Of a stretch of DNA of 64,000 nt, positions 57,381-64,000 are shown one piece after another. The DNA is from Seiridium cupressi (Eukaryota; Ascomycota; Sordariomycetes; Amphisphaeriales; Sporocadaceae). Position numbers and translations under genes: made by a program. Position 1 is the stretch's first letter. The number at the start of each line of letters is the position of its first letter. Under the pieces are notes generated by a model. It saw nothing but the letters and a program-made list of their open reading frames with translations, ran no database searches and was not told the DNA's origin. Location of the stretch: contig JARVKI010000032.1 in the NCBI GenBank assembly GCA_036674765.1, forward strand, positions 186,001 through 250,000, in the 5' to 3' direction.

Positions 57381-57395
57381 TCGGATGAGTTCCGA
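57381..57395. promoter_or_regulatory. TCGG-N7-CCGA element, candidate Zn2Cys6 site
   Basis: Reads TCGGATGAGTTCCGA. It matches the 53525 palindrome at both CGG/CCG arms with flanking T/A, while the spacer differs. Confidence 0.45.
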
Positions 57396-57534
57396 TGCCC
57401 CACAAGTCCGGAAACAGGGCACCTCCCGGCATGGATTCAGACATAGCAGTCAACGACAACTGAGCTCGGCTTATGCCGACAGGCCTGGTGTTGGTGGAAT
57501 AAAGATGTACGACTTTTCGAAGGTTTTTCTCGTC

Positions 57535-57580
57535 GCAGCTAGCTCAACGTGCAGCTAGCTCAACGTCGCAGCTTGCTCAA
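57535..57580. repeat. Tandem repeat, 16-bp unit, in the ADH leader
   Basis: Two exact copies of GCAGCTAGCTCAACGT (57535-57566) and a shorter, diverged third copy, ending 10 bp before the ADH start codon. It is likely part of the transcribed leader. Confidence 0.85.
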
Positions 57581-57590
57581 TTCATACAAG

Positions 57591-58655
57591 ATGGCTGCCC
57601 AAATGGACGTATGGGCTTTGATGGAATGGGATACGCCTCTCCGCAAAATCCAACAGCCAATTCCAACGCCGAAAGGATCAGAAATCTTGGTCAAAGTCAC
57701 TCACTGTGGCGTTTGTCATTCAGATCTTCATACCGCCGAGGGATACTATGATATTGGAGGCGGGAAGAAGTTCTACGTGAAGGACCGGGGCATCCAGTTG
57801 CCTGTCGCATTAGGTCATGAGATATTGGGAAAGGTTGTCGCGGTTGGACCACACGCCGAATCCGTTTCGGTAGGATCTAGCCAGATCGTATACCCATGGC
57901 TCGGTTGCGGCTCCTGCACACGTTGTAAGCAAGAAGAGGACAACTTGTGTAGCGCGCAAAGAGGGCTAGGGACGTTGCAGAATGGTGGCTTCGCTGAGTA
58001 CGTGGTTGTACCAGATCCGAAGTACCTAGTTGACGCAGGTGACCTCGACCCAGCTGTGGCATGCACCTTTGGCTGTTCTGGAATCACGACACTTAGCGCA
58101 GTCAACAAAGTTATGCCCTTGCCCGAGCATGAGCCAGTCCTGCTCATTGGTGCCGGAGGCTTGGGACTTGCCGCAGTAGCGGTCTTGAAAGCGTTAGGGC
58201 ACAAGTCCATTGTCATTGCAGATATCAACGACGAGAAGCTGGCTGCTGCTGCCACAGCTGGCGCGACGACGACTGTCAATATCTCTACCTCATCTGCATC
58301 GAAAGACATCCTCTCGGCAACCAATGGCCCTGTTATCGCTGTAATTGATTTCGTGAATAGCTCAACCACTGCTGCTTTGGTGAATGACATCATCGGCAAA
58401 GGAGCCAAGTGGGTACAAGTCGGCGTCATGGGAGGTTCTATTGAACTGTCCCTTGTTATGAATATATTCAAAGGTGTTACAATATGTTCAAACATAACGG
58501 GAAACTTGGAAGAGCTGCGAAGGCTTGTGCTATGGGCAAAAGAAGGAAAGTTAGGTCCAGTCACGGTGCAAAAGATGGACTGGAACTCGATAAATGAGGC
58601 AATGGATTTACTCAAGGCGGGAAAAGCAAGGGGTCGAATAGTACTGGAGAAGTGA
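57591..58655 (+). CDS. Zinc-dependent medium-chain alcohol dehydrogenase
   Basis: Intronless, 354 residues from ATG 57591. Seen: catalytic-zinc residues in CGVCHSD (Cys42) and GHE (His76), the structural-zinc lobe with Cys106, 109, 112 and 120 (CGSCTRCKQEEDNLC), a Rossmann GAGGLGLAA (about 193-201) followed by VIADIND, whose Asp favours NAD over NADP. Between the zinc motifs it reads EGYYDIGGGKKFYVKDRGIQLP. From memory, an inserted DxGxGK...DRGxxLPxxLGHE loop of this kind occurs in the ADHs of bacterial cyclic-ketone pathways (ChnD-like); this is not checked. Both zinc sites look intact, so it should be active. Expected reaction: a primary alcohol (for example an omega-hydroxy acid) to the aldehyde, passed on to the neighbouring ALDH. 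Confidence 0.94.
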   Translation: MAAQMDVWALMEWDTPLRKIQQPIPTPKGSEILVKVTHCGVCHSDLHTAEGYYDIGGGKKFYVKDRGIQLPVALGHEILGKVVAVGPHAESVSVGSSQIVYPWLGCGSCTRCKQEEDNLCSAQRGLGTLQNGGFAEYVVVPDPKYLVDAGDLDPAVACTFGCSGITTLSAVNKVMPLPEHEPVLLIGAGGLGLAAVAVLKALGHKSIVIADINDEKLAAAATAGATTTVNISTSSASKDILSATNGPVIAVIDFVNSSTTAALVNDIIGKGAKWVQVGVMGGSIELSLVMNIFKGVTICSNITGNLEELRRLVLWAKEGKLGPVTVQKMDWNSINEAMDLLKAGKARGRIVLEK

Positions 58656-59113
58656 CGAGATTACTGGGAAGATTCCAAGTATCTAAACCATGAGAACAGG
58701 GTATGAATACTACAATAACGCCTCGCTGAAGGGTTTCCGCCCATTAATGTACAGTGGGAAGCTGGACGAAGGTCGACTTATTACTCGGCTTACCAAAGTA
58801 AAATGATATTTCTTTGTGGTTGGGAAAATGAGTTGCCGTCATGATAAAATTCCGAGCTCGTAATGGACTGGCCCGTCTGCTGCCTACATTTGCAACCGCC
58901 GTTTCTTAAGTGGTTCCAATCCCGGAGTAGCGGTGGTGCGGCAAAGCTGGTCCTGCTAGATACCACCCATAATTCAGTCCCATTATGTGCAGTCTCATCT
59001 TTAGAACAGTATCGACAGCCCAAATTGTGATACATGAGGTGAACGCCTCCTAGATAAAGAGCCATGGAACGGGGGTGCCCTAGAGGAGTTTCCTGTGAGA
59101 GCCTGAGTGATCA
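58656..59113. other. Intergenic region, convergent gene ends
   Basis: Between the 3' ends of the ADH (plus) and the third regulator (minus). No gene is seen. Confidence 0.5.
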
Positions 59114-61430
59114 TTAAAAACTGATTTTCTCACTCCCAGTGGATGCTTGCGCAAAGCTAGATGCCAGTCCTTCTGAAAAAGAGTGGCCAAGAACAAAGTC
59201 GTCAAATCCGTCAGACAAGAATGCAGCTGGCGCCGTCTCCGTGCCAAAAGAATCCCACAACATATCTGAGACACTTCCCATCCCGTCTGATCCATTTTGG
59301 AAGTTGTTCAGTGCTGAATCGAGATCACGAGAATTGTCAAGCGGCTGTAACTCCTGAGCAGGAGCATTTGTCGAATTTCGAATTACAGGAGCGTTCGACT
59401 TGTCGACCCACCCACTGCGCTTCAGAACATCCAACATCCTTCCTATAACCGGGAAATGTGGTTGCACCATCTCCAAACTCTTCATCAGCTGCTGGAACCA
59501 GATCGTGTCGTTTTGTTTGTCTTTAGTACACCCCCCCCTCCGTAGATGCCCGATCATTTCGGACGCTGCCACTACGGCGTTATCGAGCATAATCGATGGT
59601 ATTTTCTCTACACCACAGGTTTCTCGATATGTGACGACGAGTCGAGCTATACGGAGTGCATACTGGTAGATTATTGTATTTGGATCATTGGAGGATGTCT
59701 GCGAGCTTTTCCCACCAGTAATTTGGGAGTATTGCCGCTTCTTCGTGGGTTGAGACGTGCTCAGCGCGCGTCGCAAATGAATCTGAACTTTACAATACTG
59801 AGTGTGTAAGCCGTATCCATTGAGGCTCATATTCGTCAAACTGTGTTCATCATATGCCAATCCTGGTGGGAGGCGGTCGTACCAGTCCTCCACTTGTCGT
59901 AAGAGTGTTCTCAACGAGATAGATCGATCGGCGCTGCTGATAGACTGTTCGTTTAGCAAATGTGATATCTCAGCCATTGGCCCGCAAAGGCCCACCCAGG
60001 CATCGATCCACGGCGAATCCGACCCTCGCCCTGCCGTGTGGCGCGAAGTTACAGTACTCATGACTGTCATGGGAATAGAGCTTGGTCTACCGAGATATAA
60101 GCTCCATACCCCTTCGTATACCACGCAAGCGGACAGCAGATTGTATGCAATATCCTTTTCTTTGGTCGATTCCCAAGCCTCATCGGAGGGGCCGACATTG
60201 GTTGAGAGCTCATGCAGACCAATATCGGACAGCATTCGGCAAGCAACACCTATTTTAGTCAGCCGAAGTGCTCCAACTATGGCCTTGGGGTGGAATATAT
60301 ACCACAAAACATCCAGCCTGCACGGTCATTGCCCTGCGTCACTTCGTATTCGCTCAAGAGCAGGAATCCTTGGAGGTTCGCAGGCGTTGGTTTTGATATA
60401 GCCGCCAATACATCCTCTCTGGCCAATTCCAGATACTTGGAGCCGAGAGCGCGTACAGCTTTGGACGTGCTCGGACGTGTGCCACAAGCCAAAATGGCGT
60501 TCTCAAGAAATTTGGAGAACCATCTCGATGTCCTTTCATGCGCCTGATGAGCGAGAAACTGATCCTTCTTTACAACCTCGACCCAAAGCGTTTGATATTT
60601 AAAAAATGTCTGAATCAGCTGGACCCGAAGATGCGGTGAGGTCGGATCAAGGTCGATACCGATTACATCGGAATCGTCGAAAGGAGTGGAACTAGCCTCT
60701 TTACCGGGAGAAAGGACATGGGGGTGGCATGTCGCGCCATAGAAACTGGGCGATTGATCATCGGCATTTACTGGGAGGTCGCTGTCGACTATGGGCGGTG
60801 TAGGAGTTGGCTGAGGTGACCTGGGCAAGGTTAGGATGGCGGTGCTTTTTCCCGGAAGAGGCAGTGTATGAGTCCTGTTGCCAGGTCGTGAAGCACTGGA
60901 GACGGTCAGCCATCGAGTACTGACCAAGCAATAATTCGAGAACGATGCAGGCGGTTAGATCGCTCGTTGCATGCGTACCTCGCACTACAAGCTACTACGA
61001 CCGCATCAGCAGGTTGAGTAGAACTATCCTCGTCGGATCTCCCAGCTGTGCCCTCGGTTGTTCTTTTATTGAGAGCTTCGAGGGTTTCGATGCGCTGCTG
61101 GAGCCTATCGACGTACTTTCGACTGACCGATCTGTCTCTCATATTGAGTTCCTGTCGTTGTGCCATCGCTCTTGGACAACAAACCTTCTCCCGTCTGATA
61201 ACGGGTCCAGTAAGCAATCCTGTCCAGCTCTACGACAAGGACCACACGGTTCATCTGCCGAGACCGACTGCGCATCGCACTGGAGAGGAATCCATCAGCA
61301 TCATGCAGGATGGATTGGACGGATCGGGGTTGCGGCTTGCCTTCACTTTGCGTGATCGACAGCTTTGACAGGCGATGGCGGCGCGCTGAGCTGTGCCTGT
61401 TGCTGACGAAGTCTTTGACTGATTCACCAT
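59114..61430 (-). CDS. Zn2Cys6 fungal transcription factor with a GC-AG intron in the zinc cluster
   Basis: Minus strand, five exons: 61430..61341, 61279..61185, 61131..60979, 60895..60303, 60249..59114; 688 residues. Seen: the zinc cluster Cys21, 24, 31, 42, 45 and 52 (CX2CX6CX10CX2CX6C), which only forms if intron 1 (61340..61280) uses a GC donor (AAG|GCAAGC) and a CTCCAG acceptor. A short coiled coil follows (KYVDRLQQRIETLEALNKR), then a Ser/Pro linker and the fungal regulatory domain (GWMFCGVACRMLSDIGLHE near 285; VYEGVWSLYLGRPSSI). Known: introns at this exact place in the cluster (before the third Cys) are frequent in this class. It is divergent from the BVMO gene, which it may regulate. 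Confidence 0.88.
61280..61340 (-). other. GC-AG intron
   Basis: A 61-nt intron of the third regulator. The donor is AAG|GCAAGC, a strong GC-type consensus, and the acceptor is CTCCAG; CTGATG upstream may be the branch point. No in-phase GT donor produces the six-cysteine motif. Confidence 0.7.
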
Positions 61431-61614
61431 TTCTAAAGATATTACAGGAGCTCAACACAGATTCCATGTCGGGACGGTTCTGCAAACAACACAAGAATCC
61501 ACAAGAATTCGGGCATCGAGTCACAGACCTCAACCTCGGCGTACTGCAGGCTGCCACACTGGGCCCGGCAAGCGGGGTGACTTTTCAGTCGAGCAATTCG
61601 ATCAATTGACCTAT

Positions 61615-61627
61615 CGGTGGATGCCGA
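61615..61627. promoter_or_regulatory. CGGTGGATGCCGA, first copy of a CGG-N6-CCG element
   Basis: Shares 12 of 13 bases with the copy at 61784. See the paired finding. Confidence 0.4.
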
Positions 61628-61783
61628 GCTTGTGCGCAAGACCCATGGTGACCCCCGGCTGCCCCCGCGGAGTATGGGATAGTATATTGATTCTGGGGTT
61701 AAACCGCTATACCCCGCACTCACTCATCCAACCAAGATGCCTTGGGTACATTAGCGTAAAGCATGCACCAAGCACCCCGCGAC

Positions 61784-61796
61784 CGGTGAATGCCGA
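61784..61796. promoter_or_regulatory. CGGTGAATGCCGA, second copy of a CGG-N6-CCG element
   Basis: Shares 12 of 13 bases with the copy at 61615, 169 bp away and in the same orientation. Confidence 0.4.
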
Positions 61797-62851
61797 TAAG
61801 ATCTTCTCGCATTGTACCTACTTCCGTCACATGTGCATCCATTTGACCGTGCTGTAGATTTTGCTTGACGCCATGTCCTAGTCGTCTCTATCAGCTGCTC
61901 TACTCCCTGATCAAAGGCATTTTTTTGTCTATTACCTGGTTTGTATACATGTACCTACGGAAACCTGCTGTACATGTCAAGTCACCTCAAAAACTTGCCA
62001 GCCATCTTCTTTGGTATGACCAGTCTTTATGAGTGTCCAGCTAGTCAGTGTATAAAGGGCCAGGGGACTTGATACCTTTTATAGCCTGTATAAATGTGGA
62101 TGTGTATATTATAATAAACTTCCGTCACGAGAGAATTTGGAGTTCAATCTTGTCCGCAACACTGTTCGATCATGACCAGTGGACTATTATAAAGCTCTTT
62201 AGCAAGAAACCTTTTTCCTTTATTGTATCGTGATACCGTTAGATGGAATTTTACAATGCATTTAATGCAAGCTTCAACTATTGCACGGAAGCTGCGTTTC
62301 AGCCCGGTCTATAAAACCCGATCGGTCCCATTCGTACGTTACAGAAAGAAATGGGGAAAGGGCCAAAGGAATCTCTCAAACAACCCCTAATCCTGATTTC
62401 GAGTTTCAGAACGACTCCAGAAAGTTTACCAGAGATCTATGATAAGCTGTCACGCAACGACGGAGTTAAGGGGTCCACAGCTCGGGCGCTAATTTCAGGG
62501 GAAGGACCTCTCAGATTGCCGCTGGCAATTGTACTAGATTTTCGGACTTACATGAGATATCGCAGCCGTGCGAACCGTGCCGAAAATCCGAGTCTCGGGT
62601 AGTTTCGGTCGGCCGTTACCGGATTGCTGAAGTGGTGGGTAGAATTCACACCTTGGTCACCCGGAAATTGTGCGGCACTTGGTCGAAATTGTTAGAAGCC
62701 TGCTATAAGACAAGGATGGCCTCGAAAGGGATAAGTATTGCCCATACCAAGACGTCTTGAGGTTAAACTATACATGATCAAAGAACACCATTGAAATCTC
62801 CATCACCTTTTGCTCAGCTTTTCTTTTACTTCTCTGGAAACGGGATAAGCC

Positions 62852-64000
62852 ATGACATCGTTCAAGACTGCTGATTATGATGCCATCATCATTGGTGCCG
62901 GTTTTGGTGGTATCCGAACACTATGGGAATTTCGTCAGCTGGGGTTGAAGGTAAGGTGCTTCGAGGCTGGGTCTGATGTGGGTGGTGCGTGGTATTGGAA
63001 TCGCTATCCTGGGGCCCGAACCGATAGCGAAGCATGGGTCTACGCCATGAATTTTACACCAGATCTAAGCGACCAATGGAACTATCACGAACGCTATCCT
63101 TCCCAGCAAGAGGTTCAAAAGTACTTGAGTAATGTCGTTGGTCAGTCTTGTCCCTTTACTATGTGGACACTATTCCACAAACTACGAGTGAGGTGCTGTC
63201 GACCTACTAACCAGTCTAGATAATAGACCACTTCGACATGCGCAAGGATATTGAATTTGAAACGCGTGTTGACTCTGCGCATTATGACGATACGGAGGGT
63301 CTCTGGACGGTGACTACGGCGAACCGACTATCTGTAACTTGCCGTTACTTCATACCCGCTACAGGACCTCTTTCGGTTGCTAAAGACCCACCATTCCCGG
63401 GGCTCAAGTCATTCAAAGGCGAATGGTACCAATCTTCTAATTGGCCCAAAGAGCAAGTTGACTTTGCCAACAAGCGAATTGCCGTTGTCGGAACTGGCGC
63501 TACAGGGGTCCAGATTATCCCCAAGCTTGCACCCGTTGCTAAGACACTGACAGTCTTTCAACGCACCCCGAATTACGTTCTTCCGGGGAGGAATTACGTC
63601 ATCGACGAGTATCAGGCTGCCAAAATCAAAGAGACCTATGATGCTACTTGGAAACACGCCAAGACCCACCCGTACGGTCTAGCAATGACATCACGGGGAA
63701 ACAAGATCGAAGATGAGGTCGACAGAGAAGAGGTCAGACATGTTCTTGATTCCGGTTGGGAAACGGGTGGCTTTCACTTTCAGTTCGAGACCTTCGACGA
63801 CATTTTCACGAATCAAATGTCTAATGATCTCGCCTCCGACTACCTTCGTCAGAAAATTCGAGCCGTTGTCCAGGACCCCAGCACAGCAGAAATCCTCAGT
63901 CCGAGGTACCCATTTCTTTCAAAGCGGCCGCCTTGTGGGCACTTTTATTATGAGACATACAACCAGGCCAATGTGAAGCTGGTTGATATCAGCCAAGACA
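62852..64000 (+). CDS. Baeyer-Villiger monooxygenase (type I, FAD/NADPH), 3' end outside window
   Basis: Two exons so far, 62852..63140 and 63227..64000 (open at the window end), giving about 354 residues of a protein usually 530-600 long. It would insert oxygen next to a ketone to give an ester or lactone. Seen: the FAD site [20 protein letters not shown] (14-33), [26 protein letters not shown] (40-65, the BVMO-type GGxWxxxxYPGxxxD segment), a second Rossmann [13 protein letters not shown], and the fingerprint region [12 protein letters not shown] (159-170). In the standard fingerprint FxGxxxHxxxWP the central residue is His; here it is Gln165. The intron was placed at GTCAGT...AATAG so that the sequence reads [16 protein letters not shown] 62852 is preceded by a typical leader. 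Confidence 0.93.

Larger units (their letters stand above)
57121..57590. promoter_or_regulatory. Divergent promoter between aldehyde and alcohol dehydrogenase genes
   Basis: Only 470 bp separate the two ATGs, so the two genes almost certainly share regulatory sites. It contains a TCGG-N7-CCGA element (57381-57395) and, next to the ADH start, a 16-bp tandem repeat. Confidence 0.6.
61431..62851. promoter_or_regulatory. Divergent promoter between third regulator and BVMO
   Basis: About 1.4 kb between opposite start codons. It holds two copies of CGGTGRATGCCGA (61615-61627 and 61784-61796) and a CGG-N6-CCG at 62610-62621, all of the form bound by Zn2Cys6 dimers. A TATAAA-like element occurs near 62309. 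A 61-codon AT-rich frame near 62048 is not credible. Confidence 0.5.

Noticed and set aside
57815..58615. 266-codon open frame antisense to the alcohol dehydrogenase
   Set aside because: A shadow of a clear zinc ADH with all zinc ligands on the plus strand; the composition is typical of an antisense frame.
34372..64000. A polyketide, peptide or terpene-synthase core gene for a classical biosynthetic cluster
   Set aside because: No ketosynthase, adenylation, DDxxD-type or prenyltransferase motif was found in any frame. If there is a core gene it lies outside the window.
1..64000. tRNA or rRNA genes, CRISPR arrays and intact transposons
   Set aside because: No tRNA-like T-loop with matching cloverleaf, no spaced direct-repeat array, and no transposase, reverse transcriptase or long terminal repeats were recognised by eye. 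A tRNAscan or repeat search could still find short or decayed copies.

Overview
The window looks like genomic DNA from a filamentous ascomycete (Pezizomycotina, probably an Aspergillus/Penicillium-type mould). Genes are single-copy with many short introns (about 50-70 nt, GT...AG, CTRAC-like branch points). The families are typical of moulds: three Zn2Cys6 regulators, a secreted subtilase with a PA insert, two secreted acid phosphatases, a CCC1-type vacuolar transporter and a Baeyer-Villiger monooxygenase. There are no operons or Shine-Dalgarno signals, and I recognised no tRNA, rRNA, CRISPR array or intact transposon. Gene models were assembled by hand from reading frames and splice signals. 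Every multi-exon model listed closes in frame, apart from the two that I call broken.

The left half (1-33 kb) is gene-poor and mixed. It holds a divergent velvet-fold-like protein (1265-1850), an unknown gene with a frameshift (4953-5533), a secreted phosphoesterase-type acid phosphatase (5931-7220), a CCC1/VIT1 transporter (8715-9668), a Pro/Gly-rich single-pass membrane protein (9924-10577), a TDT-family dicarboxylate transporter (14524-15984), a histidine acid phosphatase (16604-18045) and a SprT-like metalloprotease (18424-19173). These are followed by a secreted subtilase (22395-25201), an unknown protein (25841-26575), an SDR with a mitochondrial-type leader (27162-28318), a decayed gene (29704-30660), a lineage-specific hypothetical (31179-31928) and a small Cys-rich protein (32841-33065). 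Long stretches between them (2-5, 10.6-14.5, 19-22 kb) show no recognisable genes.

The right half (34-64 kb) is dense and reads as one or two metabolic gene clusters with genes on alternating strands. Block A (34372-43727) has a Zn2Cys6 regulator, an SDR, an HSL-type alpha/beta-hydrolase and an AtuA/DUF1446 protein. Block B (45061-64000, running off the window) has a Zn2Cys6 regulator, an orphan polytopic membrane protein, an FAD monooxygenase fused to an 8-9-helix membrane domain, an epoxide-hydrolase-type hydrolase, an aldehyde dehydrogenase, a zinc alcohol dehydrogenase, another Zn2Cys6 regulator and a Baeyer-Villiger monooxygenase cut by the window end. No polyketide, peptide or soluble terpene synthase is present.

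The enzyme set fits a route in which a terpenoid-like or cyclic ketone substrate is epoxidised and opened, oxidised at a ketone to an ester or lactone, hydrolysed, and carried from alcohol to aldehyde to acid. Bacterial cyclohexanone (Chn) pathways use the same order of steps. The divergent promoters of block B carry CGG-N6/7-CCG sites of the type bound by Zn2Cys6 regulators, which suggests co-regulation. The substrate is not readable from the sequence.
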